Shown: positions 41,168-51,347 of the stretch, piece by piece
How the letters are laid out: each line of letters opens with the position of its first letter
How positions within the stretch are numbered: the stretch's first letter is position 1
Assembly (NCBI RefSeq): GCF_036898095.1
Contig: NC_090728.1
Coordinates: forward strand, 92,229,869 to 92,293,868
Length of the DNA stretch: 64,000 nucleotides
From: Palaemon carinicauda
Lineage: Eukaryota; Arthropoda; Malacostraca; Decapoda; Palaemonidae
Reading direction: 5' to 3'
Notes under the pieces: generated by a model
Told to the model about the DNA's origin: nothing
Database searches by the model: none
What the model saw: only the letters and a program-made list of their open reading frames with translations
Translations under genes and position numbers: made by a program

Positions 41168-43574
41168 CGCGAATTGCTTTGTCCATACAGGACATGATCA
41201 GCATGGCCGAGTCTTTGTCAGATGGGGCAGTCTTCTTGCTCAAGGCCCCCAGGCACCAGTCGAGAAAATTAAAAATTTCAAAGGCGCGAAAGACTCCCTT
41301 TAAGAAGTGGTCCAGGTCAGAAAAGGTCCAGCAGACCTTAGAGCGTCTCATAGCCGACCTTCGTAGAGAGTCAACCAAACTTGAGAAGTCAGCCTGGGCA
41401 GAGGCAGGGACCCCCAAGCCTGGTTCCTCTCCTGTGGCATACCAGACGCCTGCCTTAGAAGTCAGCTTAGGAGGTGGAAACATAAAAGACGTCTTTCCCA
41501 GTTGCTGCTTGGACTGCAACCAATCCCCTAACATTCTCAAAGCTCTCTTTGAAGATCTAGCGAAGACGAGCTTAGTGTAGGCAGACTTAACAGGTTGCAT
41601 GCCTAGAGAGAACTCGGATGGAGGAGAGCGAGGGGTAGCAGAAACAAAGTGATCCGGGTATAACTCTCTGAACAGAGCCAGGACCTTGCGAAAGTCAATG
41701 GAGGGTGGCAATGACTTGGGTTCCTCCACGTCAGATGAAGGATCATCCAGGTGAGCAGCTTCATCCTCAGAAACCTCATCACCTGAGGGTTGAGAAGCGA
41801 GAGGTAAAGTTAAAGCGGTATGCTGAATGGCTGAATCCTGAAGAGCGGGTGCATGCGCACTTGCGGATTCATCCTCAAGTCTCTGTTGAAGAGGATGAGG
41901 GCTGGTAATGACAAAGTCATGAGGCTGGGATGAAGGAGGTTCTGCGGAGGTCTGAGGAGCAAGCGTGGTGAGAGGCGACTGTTGTAAAACATGAGGCTCA
42001 TGCTGCATAGACTGCGGTTCAAGTTGAATGGGAAGAGGCTCAAGCTGAGGAGAAAGTGTTAGATGCATGCGTTGAGGTGGCTGACTCATAGCATGAGGTT
42101 CCTGCCTCAAGAGTTGCGCTTGCTTCAAGGGTTGAGGTGGCTGCGCAGAGAGAGGCTCTTGTCTCACGAGTTGAGGTTCTTGAGGTGCTTGCCTCGAGAG
42201 TTGAGGTTCTCGCCTCGAGGAAAGTGGAGGTGGCTGCTGCGAGAGTTGAGGTGGCTGCCTCAAGGATGGTAGAGGTTGTCGTACCTCAAGAGGTTGCTGC
42301 CTCGAGGATGGTTGTAATGCAAGATACTCCTGCCTCAAGGGTAGAGGAGGTTGTTGTAAAGCATAAGGCTCCTGCCCCCATTGTTGAGGAGGTTGCCGCG
42401 TGGTAAGAGGCTCCTGCCTCAAGGAAAGTGGAGGTTGCTGCACAGCGCTGGTATCTGGCAACTCCCAACGCGGCAGCTCATGCATGGAGGTAGCTTGAGG
42501 AACCTCAACATCATACGTCTGGCAGATTGGACTGCGCAGAGGAGGAGGAGCGCTCGCAGGAGGAGGTGTATTAACCTTCTCTGCCTGAAACTCCCGCATC
42601 AACACCGCAAGCTGCGACTGCATAGTCTGCAGCATAGCCATCTTAGGATCAACAGAAGTTGAGGTCTGTTGAGGCATAGCTTTAACAGAAGTTGAGGTCT
42701 GTTGAGGCATCGCCTTACCTCTCTTAGGAGGCGTGCAGTCACCTGATGACTGCGGCGAGTCCGAGCTAGCCCAATGGCTACACCCGGGCTGTTGGACTCG
42801 CGCGGTCTGGACTTTACGCTTAAGAGGTCTTGAGACCTGAGTCCAGCGTTTTCTCCCAGAAAAATCTACTGCAGACGAGGAAATTAAGGGCTCAATCGTC
42901 TGAGAGTGGAAGTGACGATCTCTATAAGATACGCCCGCAACCACTGAGGATACTACTGTGCGCCGATCAAGGCCTGCCGAACCCTTTTGCCCTTCGACAT
43001 TGCTTCTCCCCTGGGCTTGGGAGCTTGCAAGAGGTCCCGGACTGGGAGGACGACTGGCACGCACAGAAGTATCCTCACGCGCAACACTGACACTGACACT
43101 AGCACTAGGCACAGCACTGGCACTACCACTTCCCACTGCACTTTTCACTTTAAGTTCCTTGACGTCTGCCAAGAGGAACTTGTGGTCACTCACTACCGAC
43201 TCTACCTTATCACCTAAAGCCTGAATGGCACGTAAAACATCCGACATATCAGGCTGAGCACTAATAGTAGGTTCGGGGGTAGCCACTACAGGGGGAGGAA
43301 AAGGATGAGGATCATGGGGGGATGAATAAAGCAAAGAGCGAGCCGAACTCCTCCTAACTCTCTCCCTCTCTAACTTAGTCGTATATTTAAGGAATTGAAT
43401 AAAATCAAATTCCGAAAGACCGGCACATTCCTCACATCGATCATCCAACTGGCAGGATTTTCCCCGACAGTCGGAACAAACGGTGTGAGGATCAACCGAG
43501 GCCTTCGGAAGACGCCTAACACAAGAGCTAACTCTACATCGTCTTTGGGTAGGAGCTTGTGAATGGTCGGACAT
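40773..43574 (-). CDS. B: gag-like ORF1 protein, 933 aa
   Basis: Structural protein presumed to package element RNA. Residues 28-50 hold a probable zinc motif: DPHTVC-x2-CRGxxC-x5-C-x2-C (Cys33, 36, 41, 47, 50). A likely coiled segment (DVLRAIQALGDKVESV) lies near 110-126. Around 175-290 is Ser/Arg-rich (RPPSPGPLASSQAQGRSNVE). An 11-residue tandem duplication (KAMPQQTSTSV) lies near 298-318. About 370-540 is Pro/Gln-rich with RQEPL-like repeats. About 625-800 is a conserved globular part (FRELYPDHFVSATPRSPPSE, GLGVPASAQADFSSLVDSLR) that is also found in C and D. The tail is basic (GRSKKGTKSSKSKH). Start ATG at 43574 follows a short leader of about 200 bases. Confidence 0.85.
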   Translation of the reverse strand: MSDHSQAPTQRRCRVSSCVRRLPKASVDPHTVCSDCRGKSCQLDDRCEECAGLSEFDFIQFLKYTTKLERERVRRSSARSLLYSSPHDPHPFPPPVVATPEPTISAQPDMSDVLRAIQALGDKVESVVSDHKFLLADVKELKVKSAVGSGSASAVPSASVSVSVAREDTSVRASRPPSPGPLASSQAQGRSNVEGQKGSAGLDRRTVVSSVVAGVSYRDRHFHSQTIEPLISSSAVDFSGRKRWTQVSRPLKRKVQTARVQQPGCSHWASSDSPQSSGDCTPPKRGKAMPQQTSTSVKAMPQQTSTSVDPKMAMLQTMQSQLAVLMREFQAEKVNTPPPASAPPPLRSPICQTYDVEVPQATSMHELPRWELPDTSAVQQPPLSLRQEPLTTRQPPQQWGQEPYALQQPPLPLRQEYLALQPSSRQQPLEVRQPLPSLRQPPQLSQQPPPLSSRREPQLSRQAPQEPQLVRQEPLSAQPPQPLKQAQLLRQEPHAMSQPPQRMHLTLSPQLEPLPIQLEPQSMQHEPHVLQQSPLTTLAPQTSAEPPSSQPHDFVITSPHPLQQRLEDESASAHAPALQDSAIQHTALTLPLASQPSGDEVSEDEAAHLDDPSSDVEEPKSLPPSIDFRKVLALFRELYPDHFVSATPRSPPSEFSLGMQPVKSAYTKLVFARSSKRALRMLGDWLQSKQQLGKTSFMFPPPKLTSKAGVWYATGEEPGLGVPASAQADFSSLVDSLRRSAMRRSKVCWTFSDLDHFLKGVFRAFEIFNFLDWCLGALSKKTAPSDKDSAMLIMSCMDKAIRDGSGELASMFVSGVLKKREQLCSFLSTGITSCQRSQLLFAPLSKFLFPEDLIKELSAALIQKDTHDLVASSARKAKVAPSVPRTYRTPVADTPATRFIPPFRGRAPSRGGTRPDGHRGRSKKGTKSSKSKH

Positions 43575-43782
43575 CTTGAATCAGAGAACAGTCAAAGGGG
43601 GTTTCCAAATTAAAGCAAAGATCGTTATACCATTAATCAAAATTAATCCAAAAGCTATCTAAGCTAAGGGAAAAGCTTCCTGTATAGCGAAAGCTGAAAT
43701 CTCAGAGCAATACTTCACCAAAACCGTGAACAAAGACTCCAAAATTATAAGCGTATCCATGTAGGTCTTGCCGGAAGCACGA

Positions 43783-43958
43783 CAGAGGAAATATTGAGGT
43801 GGTGTCAACAAGAAGTACTGCAGTACCTGGCCACAGGTGGCGCTGGTGAGTACACCCCCTTCTTGTATAGCGATCGCTGGCGTATCCCGTCCGTAGAATT
43901 CTGTCGGGCAACGGAGTTGACAGCTACATGATTATCGGGTAAGATTAATATTGAAAAA
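43783..43958 (-). repeat. B: 5' inverted terminal repeat
   Basis: Inverse of 37091-37275; ends CGGGTAAGATTAATATTG then AAAAA. Confidence 0.9.
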
Positions 43959-43960
43959 TT

Positions 43961-44286
43961 ATATTTTGATTATAAAATAAATTTTTGAATATACTTACCC
44001 GGTGAATATATAATAGCTGACGTCTCCGACGGCTCGACAGATTCCCAAAAACTCGCGAGCGATCGCCATGAAGGTAGCGGGTGTGCCCACCAGCGCCGAC
44101 TATCGGCCAGATACCGCATATACATGTAAACAGCTCCAGTTCTTCTCATTCCGCTGGGTCTCTATCGGGGAGGAAGGGGGGGCCTTTAATTTATATATTC
44201 ACCGGGTAAGTATATTCAAAAATTTATTTTATAATCAAAATATCATTTTTAAATATTAAACTTAGCCGGTGAATATATAATAGCTG
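43961..44286 (-). repeat. C: 3' terminal repeat and ICR
   Basis: Terminal repeat 43961-44150 (CTGACGTCTCCGACGGCTCG to AGCTCCAGTTCTTCTC) is the inverse of 50180-50350. The ICR (44194-44286) joins the inverses of the two ends around ATCATTTTTAAATA. Confidence 0.85.
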
Positions 44287-44693
44287 ATTCACACCCATGG
44301 TGGTGGGTAGAGACCAGTATTAATATAGTTTACGGCGTATATGCTTAGAGTTTTTGACAGTTATATCATAACAAAACAAATAAATATAGGTACCTGGTAA
44401 GGAAGCTGACTCTGACGATTACTCTGCCTTGTTAGTCCGCTTTCCTCACGAAGCCCAGCCATCCTCTCAGGATGCTGAAAGACTCCCAGGAGCTGAAGTA
44501 TCCAGGGCGACAACCCATACAACAGGACCTCATCAAAACCCTTAATCTGGGCGCTCTCAAGAAAAGACATTTGACCACCCGCCAAATCAAAAAGGATGCG
44601 AAAGGCTTCTTAGCCTTCCGTACAACCCAATTAAAAGCATTTCAAGAGAAGATTAAAAGGATATTGGAATTAAGGGAATGTAGTGGTAGAACC

Positions 44694-46346
44694 CTAACCC
44701 ACTACTGCACTCGCTGCAACGAATGGACCCAGTGTGTAGCAGTCCTCATAAAGAGTTTGGACATCTTTTAAGTAAAATGACGCGAATACCGACTTGCTTC
44801 TCCAAAAGGTCGCGTCCATAATACTTCGCAGAGATCTGTTTTGCTTAAAGGCCACGGAAGTTGCTATAGCTCTTACTTCGTGCGTCTTAACCTTAAGCAA
44901 GCAACGGTCTTTTTCACTCAATTGAGAATGAGCCTCTCGGATTAAAAATCTAATAAAATACGACAAAGCATTTTTAGACATAGGCAATGATGGCTTCTTA
45001 ACTGAGCACCACAAGGCCTCAGATCCACCTCGTAAGGATTTGGTACGAGCTAAATAAAACTTAAGAGCTCTAACTGGACACAGTACTCTTTCAAGCTCGT
45101 TGCCTACGATCTCTGATAGGCAAGGTATATCAAATGACTTAGGCCAATGACGAGAAGGCAGTTCATTTTTGGCCAAGAAACCAAGCTGAAGTGAACATGT
45201 GGCTTTATCTGTGGAAAAGCCGATGTTCCTACTGAAGGCATGGATCTCACTGACCCTTTTAGCCGAAGCCAAGCACACTAAGAAAAGCGTCTTGAGGGTG
45301 AGATCCTTCAGGGAGGCTGAATGTAATGGCTCAAACCTGTCGGACATTAGGAACCTTAGGACCACGTCAAAGTTCCATCCAGGAGTTGCCATACGACGCT
45401 CCTTAGGTGTCTCGAAAGACTTAAGGAGATCTTGGAGATCTTTATTATTGGAAAGATCTAAGCCTCTATGTCTGAATACAGACGCCAACATGCTCCTGTA
45501 GCCCTTGATAGTGGGCGCTGAGAGGGAGCGAACATTTCTCAGATGTAGGAGAAAGTCTGCGATTTGGGCTACAGAGGTACTGGAAGAGGAAATAGATGAT
45601 GACTTGCACCAGTCTCTAAAGACTTCCCACTTCGACTGGTATACTTTGATGGTAGAAGCTCTCCTAGCTCTCGCAATCGCTCTGGCTGCCTCCTTCGAAA
45701 ATCCTCTAGCTCTTGAGAGTCTTTCGATAGTCTGAAGGCAGTCAGACGAAGCGCGGGGAGGCTTTGATGAAGATCCCTTACGTGGAGCTGCCGTAAGAGA
45801 TCCATCCTTAAAGGTAGACTCCTTGGAACATCTACCAGCCATTGAAGTGCCTCTGTGAACCACTCTCTCGCGGGCCAGAGTGGAGCAACCAATGTCAACC
45901 TGGTCCCTTCGTGAGAGGTGAACTTCTGCAGCACCTTGTCTAGGATCTTGAAAGGTGGAAAGGCATAAACGTCCAGGTGAGACCAGTCCAGCAGGAAAGC
46001 GTCTATGTGGGCTGCCTCTGGATCTGGAACTGGAAAGCAGTAAGTCGATAGCCTCTTTGTCAGAGAGAGTCGCAAAAAGATCTATGGTGGGTTGACCCCA
46101 TGTCATCCTTAGCTTCTCGCACACAGTCTTATGCAACGTCCACTCCATGGAGATGACTTGTCCTCTTCTGCTGAGGCCGTCCGCCAAGACATTCATTTTC
46201 CTTGCACAAATCTCGCCAAAGGAGAAAATGGAGTTCCTTCTGATCCGTGGATCAAAGACCCGAGCCTTCCAGACTGTCCAGTGGAGCTCCCTAACCCAAA
46301 TCCGATGCATCTGAAAGCAACACATGGTTTGGGTTCTTGATCGCAA
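44694..46346 (-). CDS. C: tyrosine recombinase, 550 aa open
   Basis: Integrase homologous to that of B throughout. The N-terminal about 200 residues overprint the RNase H region. The core-binding part has ASTIKVYQSKWEVFRDWC and GYRSMLASVFRHRGLDL. The catalytic set is complete: Arg in SAKRVSEIHAF (about residue 364), HEVRAIATS (His about 489, Arg about 492) and the Tyr in ASFYLKDVQ (about 525). It lacks only the last eight residues of B. This is the only open gene in C, so it could still supply recombinase while the rest is dead. Confidence 0.8.
   Translation of the reverse strand: MRSRTQTMCCFQMHRIWVRELHWTVWKARVFDPRIRRNSIFSFGEICARKMNVLADGLSRRGQVISMEWTLHKTVCEKLRMTWGQPTIDLFATLSDKEAIDLLLSSSRSRGSPHRRFPAGLVSPGRLCLSTFQDPRQGAAEVHLSRRDQVDIGCSTLARERVVHRGTSMAGRCSKESTFKDGSLTAAPRKGSSSKPPRASSDCLQTIERLSRARGFSKEAARAIARARRASTIKVYQSKWEVFRDWCKSSSISSSSTSVAQIADFLLHLRNVRSLSAPTIKGYRSMLASVFRHRGLDLSNNKDLQDLLKSFETPKERRMATPGWNFDVVLRFLMSDRFEPLHSASLKDLTLKTLFLVCLASAKRVSEIHAFSRNIGFSTDKATCSLQLGFLAKNELPSRHWPKSFDIPCLSEIVGNELERVLCPVRALKFYLARTKSLRGGSEALWCSVKKPSLPMSKNALSYFIRFLIREAHSQLSEKDRCLLKVKTHEVRAIATSVAFKQNRSLRSIMDATFWRSKSVFASFYLKDVQTLYEDCYTLGPFVAASAVVG
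45569..46075 (-). pseudogene. C: RNase H downstream domain remnant
   Basis: Reads DAFLLDWSHLDVYAFPPFKI, LTLVAPLWPAREWFTEAL and LRLTAFRLSKDSQELEDF, collinear with the C-terminal part of the RT/RNase H ORF of B. The RNase H core upstream is frameshifted. Confidence 0.7.
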
Positions 46347-46806
46347 GAGAAAGACCTTCTCGAAGTCTGATGTTGCTGTCCCACCAAGTCAGACATGTCT
46401 AGACTGAGTTGGAGATTGGGAAAGAGATACTCACTAAGCCCTTCTCCTTGTTCCAATGGTTTAGGTGAAATTGGAAAGGGCATAGGTTGAGTCTCCCCAG
46501 AGAGATAAACTACTCCAGCGATGAAAGAGTTCCCACGAGGCTAGTTCAAACTCTTACAGAGCAACTGTTTTTCTCTTGCAAGTGAAGGACTTTTAACAGA
46601 GCTTGTTCCATTCTTGCGGGAGACGAAAAGGCCCGAAAAATCAGACACTGTCTCTCCATTCCCAAATAAAGAATAGTCTGGGATGGGGTACTGTAAGTTA
46701 CGACTTCTCTACGTTCACTATGAGACCTAGCTCCTTGGTTAGGTCTAATGTCCATTAGAGGCTCTCCAGACAGCGATATAATGACGACGCCCTGATTAGC
46801 CAGTCG

Positions 46807-47094
46807 TCAGAATAAAGGGAGGCTCTGAATCCTCAAAAAATGTAGAAAGCTTGCTACATTTTGCCAGGGCCTTGTAAAAACAAGAGGAGCAGGAATGAGG
46901 TCGGAGTACAGTGCTTGACATTGGTACATTACTTTCCCGTCCACAAACCTCAGATGTAGTTGAAAGTTTGGATGAATCAGGATGTGGAAGTATGCATCCT
47001 GAAGGTCTAGAGAGACCATCCAGTCGCCTTCCCTTAATGCTGCCAAGACAGATTTGGTAGTCTTCATCGTGAAGTTTGTCTTGACAATGAACAC
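46807..47094 (-). pseudogene. C: RT N-terminal remnant
   Basis: NFTMKTTKSVLAALREGDWMVSLDL, then QDAYFHILIHPNFQLHLRF, gives RT motif A with its Asp. The protein ends before YLDD by frameshift. Upstream it joins gag-derived sequence at about 47100 instead of the RT N-terminus (deletion shared with E). Confidence 0.75.
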
Positions 47095-47104
47095 ATTGAG
47101 CGCA

Positions 47105-47231
47105 CTTACATCTTAAGTACTCCTGCAGTGAACGTGGCTGCCAGATCATTGGAGCCATCCCTGATAGCCTTGTTCCTGCAGAGAACGTGGCTGCCAGATC
47201 ATTGGAGCCATCCCTGATAGCCTTGTTCATG
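47105..47231 (+). repeat. C: 53-bp tandem duplication at the gag-RT deletion
   Basis: The unit from CCTGCAG through AACGTGGCTGCCAGATCATT and GGAGCCATCCCTGATAGCC appears twice in tandem. E has the same arrangement at 61690-61800. Confidence 0.8.
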
Positions 47232-47687
47232 CATGACATAATTGTACAGCAAAACTTCAAACGCTCGAAAAAAAACTCCTAACAGGAGATGGTCTAGCTC
47301 TGAAGCCGACCATAAAATCTTGGAGCGTCTCATGGCCAGGCGACGGGGAGAGTCTATGAGGCTTGAGAAGTCTCCCTGGGCAGAGGCAGGAACTCCCAAG
47401 CCGAGAACTTCTCCCGTGTCATACCAGACGCTCGCTCTATAAGCCAGTTTAAAAGGAGGGAAAGCAAAGGCTGTCTCCCCCAAACTCCTCCTGGTGATCA
47501 ACCAGTCGCCTAGCAAACGTAAAGCTCTCTTAAAAGAGCGAGAGAGCACTAGCTTAGACAACAACGGCTTCGAAGTAGCTAGGCCTAGTGTAAACTCTGA
47601 CGAAGGCGAACGAGGAGCAGCAGTTACAAAATGGTCAGGACAAAGATCCTTAAAAATCAGCATGATTTTTTTTTTTTTAAAGTCCAT
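47199..47687 (-). pseudogene. C: gag-like conserved C-terminal part (162 aa)
   Basis: FKDLCPDHFVTAAPRSPSSE, RALRLLGDWL and GLGVPASAQGDFSSLIDSPR match B gag residues about 625-760. It loses the basic tail through the deletion and starts after a T run at 47665-47680. Confidence 0.7.
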
Positions 47688-48232
47688 AGAGGGCTGAGCA
47701 GTTTAGGCTCCTCTCCGTCTGACAAAGTCCCCAAAGGAATATCAGTAGGAAGAGGATCAGCAACTTCCTCATCTGAAGGAACCTCGTCCGACAATTGCCG
47801 AGTCTCATGAAAAGGAGAGACCTGCCGCGGTGGCAATGCTTGACAAGCAAAGTCCACACGCAAAGGAGCAGCAGTAGCAGTCAAGGAAGCGACGTCATGT
47901 CGCTGCTGAAAGGACTAACCAGCAACAACAACAGGAGTTGATGGACGCTCGACGTCAAGTCGAGACTGCCTTGACTGCCTAGACTGAGCAGTCAAAACAA
48001 CCCTTGACTGCGGTGCTTGACGCTCAACGTCAAAACAAGGCAACTGAGCTGGTTGGCGAACGTCCTGAACGTCAACACGAGACTGCGGCAGCGGCTGAAC
48101 GTCAACACGAGGCTGCGGCAGCGGCTGAAAGTCAACACGGGACTGCAGCGAGTGAGGATCCAAGTCACGTGACTGACGTGATAAACTACCGACATCACGT
48201 TTCATAACGTCAAAAGGACGAGTAAATGCTCG

Positions 48233-48889
48233 TTAGGGCGGCTGACGGCCAGAGTCTCGTTTAGCGTAACGGCGACTCGAAAGCGAAGGTTCATCGTGAA
48301 CCTGCTCAACGTCATACTTCTCCATAAGGGAGGCAAGCTTAGTCTGCATGTCCTGCAGGACAACCCATTTAGGATCAACGGGAGTCGGAACGGGCCGAGA
48401 CGACGGTAACGTCTGTGTTGGCAAAACATTGCCTTTACCGTGACCCTCGGACCCCGTGTTACGCTTGCGTTTAATAGGCGAACCGTCTTCCGACGACTGC
48501 AAAGGGTCAGAGCTGTCCCCATGGCTACAGCCAGGACGCTGGACCTGTCCTGAAGGGACTGACTTCCGCTTTAAGGGTCTAGAAACTTTGCTCCAAGGTT
48601 TCTTTTGCGAGAAGCTTTCGGATGACGAGGAGAAAACAGCCTCGCTCGTCTTATGGTAGGGGCGATCTTGACAAGACACGCCCGATACCACAGAGGGAAC
48701 GTCTGTTCGTTGGTTAAAGCCTCTCGTCCCCTTAAGTCCTACGACATTACTTCTCCCTGGTGCAGGGGAGCCTGAAAGAGGTCTCGGACTAGGTGAACGA
48801 CAAGCACGAACAGACGAACCCTCGGTCGCAACACTAAAAACACTTTGCGCACTTATCACTTTATCACTACGATTTTCTGTTTTTTGCAC
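48233..48889 (-). pseudogene. C: gag-like N-terminal part without the Cys motif (218 aa)
   Basis: Starts near SVFSVATEGSSVRACRSPSP and continues PLKRKSVPSGQVQRPGCSHG and VDPKWVVLQDMQTKLASLME, matching B from residue about 165. The upstream 160 residues, including the Cys-rich motif, are missing; the region before it is non-coding leader, as in A and D. Confidence 0.65.
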
Positions 48890-50179
48890 TTACTTCACTG
48901 ATGTCGTATTTTTTAATAATTTCACATTAGGCATGAATAAAACTGATTTCTACCTGAAGCACGCAATTCTCCCTTACATCAAAAGGTGATAATTGCGAAA
49001 TGAGTCGTATAATGTAAGCACATTAGTACATGCAAAAATCAGTAAACATATATAACGAATAAAATGGAAATATATAAAGTTAAAAAGGATCAGTGACTGG
49101 GGAGGAGACTAAACACTAGTTCATTAAAGACTACGTTTTCCATCTCTCACCGTACAGTGCCTTGGGACGAGAATAAAAACTAAAAAAGTTTTATCCTTTC
49201 TCCCCGTACAGAGACTTGGGATGAGAGTAAACTGAATCGAGAACAACGTTACTCGCTCCTAAACTCCCTTGGGACGAGAATAAAGATCGGATCGTTCTCT
49301 CTTCCTCTCTCTCTCTCTCTCTCTCTCTCTTGTCACATACAAGAGAAAAGCCCACTCACCCTTCGTCAATAAACAGGTTATTTGACCAAAAGAAAAAACT
49401 GAAAGGACTAAGAAAATTAAAATTAACAAGTTCCTTTAAATTAGTATTTAAAACACTTCAGTTTGAAAGAAGAATGAACAAAACGTCAAAATCGATTTAC
49501 TCTTTCTGCAAAGTGAAACCGTGATTCTCTCTTTCTCTATCGTAACGATAGAGCGCAAACTGCGTAGCATAAATAAACCAAACGTTAGTTCATCTTTGAA
49601 AAAAACAGCACGAAGACTATTCAAAGAATATCTTTCTTAAAATATTTTCTAAAAAATATTCATTTCATAACTCTTACAGAGCAAATGATTTAAACTTAAT
49701 GAAAATAAAAGTTGAATGGGCTCAACGTTGTTTAACTTCGGTTTCCAAGTTAGGACCGCCTACATCTCGGAGGTAAAGGCCGCATATAAACAAAAACATA
49801 AAATTTATCTTGATGTTTAGTATAAATGGAAAGCTAATCGAAGAGGCCTAATAAAGGCGGGTGAGATATAAAATATATAGAGGAAAATCTATAATTATCA
49901 ACAATAATTTTTAACGTGATAAAATAATTACTAAAAGCCTAAAACACACTTCCGTACACTGAGGGAAGGGTCGGCCATCTTTACTCTATGGAAAAAAACC
50001 AGAGATAAAAAAGCAAGGGCAAAACACTTTTACTCTCCTTTCAAAAGCATTTCTTTTGAGGATAGTATTGAATAATCCAACACGGCGAAAGCAATAAAAC
50101 CAAAACCAAGTACTTCACCAATTCGGTAGAAAACTCGAGGTCATAAAGCGAGTGGAATCGACTTGTCGATGAAACCGAC
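48890..50179 (-). other. C: long non-coding 5' leader with hairpin
   Basis: About 1.3 kb, AT-rich with a CT microsatellite (49303-49330) and the hairpin CTCTATCGTAACGATAGAG at 49535-49553, shared with A and D. No gene. Confidence 0.65.
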
Positions 50180-50350
50180 AGAGAAGAACTGGAGCTGTTT
50201 ACATGTATATGCGGTATCTGGCCGATAGTCGGCGCTGGTGGGCACACCCGCTACCTTCATGGCGATCGCTCGCGAGTTTTTGGGAATCTGTCGAGCCGTC
50301 GGAGACGTCAGCTATTATATATTCACCGGCTAAGTTTAATATTTAAAAAT
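50180..50350 (-). repeat. C: 5' inverted terminal repeat
   Basis: Inverse of 43961-44150, no difference seen. Ends GGCTAAGTTTAATATTTAAA. Confidence 0.85.
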
Positions 50351-50598
50351 AAAACAAAAATCATTAGTACACATTCATTCCCCCGGGAAGGCTCCGAAGA
50401 GGAATCCCGAGGGAAAGGAAACAAGAATTACATAACAGGCACGTGCCCTCACAACCACTTACACTCACGGAAGGAGAGCTGTAACCAAAACAGAATTATA
50501 ACAATTATAATTATGAAACTATGTAATTATGTAATTAAAAAATGAATGAACACTAAAGAAGGAACGAAAACCCCGAAAGGAATCGTTCTACGAGCTGA
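50351..50598 (-). mobile_element. J: leader, segment 2 of 3
   Basis: Between C and D. CCCCCGGGAAGGCTCCGAAG and AATCCCGAGGGAAAGG match the leader of I just before J (28880-28920), and AGGCACGTGCCCTCAC matches I after J (57700-57720). This links 37084 to 50351 as one interrupted element. No gene. Confidence 0.75.
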
Positions 50599-50603
50599 AA
50601 AAT

Positions 50604-50937
50604 GTTATTTTCATTAGTAAAATAAATTTTTGAATATACTTACCCGGTGATCATATAGCTGTCAGCTCTGCTGCCCGACAGAAAAACCTAAGGACAAAAT
50701 ACGCCAGCGATCGCTATACAGGTGGGGGTGTACATCAACTGCGCCATCTGTCGAGCAGGTACTCAAGTACTCCATGTCAACACAGAACCAATTTTCTCCT
50801 CGGCCCACTGGGTCTCTATTGGGGAGGAAGGGTGGGTCCTTTAATTTATGATCACCGGGTAAGTATATTCAAAAATTTATTTTACTAATGAAAATAACAT
50901 TTTTCAATATTAAACTTAGCCGGTGATCATATAGCTG
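50604..50937 (-). repeat. D: 3' terminal repeat and ICR
   Basis: 3' repeat to about 50800 is the inverse of 56909-57083. The ICR (50848-50937) joins the inverses of both ends around AAATAACATTTTTC. Confidence 0.85.
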
Positions 50938-51347
50938 ATTCACACCCAGGGGGGTGGGTAGAGACCAGCATATATGTTGACATTATTATGAGCTAAGTAT
51001 TTTGTATTTCATTTTAGCAGTTATTCAAAATAACAAACATAAAATAAATAAGTACCTGGTAAGGAAGTCGACTTGAACAATTACTCTGCCTTTTTAAGTA
51101 CGTCTTCCTTACTGAGCCTCGCGATCCTCATAGGATGCTGAGCGACTCCTAGGAGCTGAAGTATGAAGGGTTGCAACCCATACTAAAGGACCTCATCAAA
51201 ACCTCTAATCTAGGAGCTTCTCAAGAAATGACTTTGACCACCCGCCAAATCAAGTAGGATGCGAAAGGCTTCTTAGCCTTCCGGACAACCCAAAAACAAT
51301 AATAAAACATTTCCAGAGAAAGATTAAAAAAAAAAAAGGTTATGGAA

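Larger units (their letters stand above)
37085..43958 (-). mobile_element. B: complete, apparently intact family 1 DIRS retrotransposon
   Basis: 6.87 kb with left (3') end ATGTTATTTTCATTAGTAAA at 37088, ICR at 37328-37417, right (5') end AAGATTAATATTGAAAAA at 43958. Three long overlapping ORFs on the minus strand follow the DIRS order gag, RT/RNase H, tyrosine recombinase. The two terminal repeats differ at one position I can see (GATAGC left, GATCGC right) over about 150 bases. It interrupts J at an A run and abuts C. It is the only copy in the window that could encode all its proteins. Confidence 0.92.
43959..50350 (-). mobile_element. C: family 1 DIRS-like element with intact recombinase only
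   Basis: 6.4 kb. The left (3') end TTATATTTTGATTATAAAAT directly abuts the right end of B, sharing AAAAAT. ICR at 44194-44286, right end TTTAATATTTAAAAAT at 50350. Terminal repeats look identical over about 140 bases. The recombinase ORF is open; gag and RT are broken, with a gag-RT deletion shared with E. It carries the long non-coding leader also found in A and D. Confidence 0.85.
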
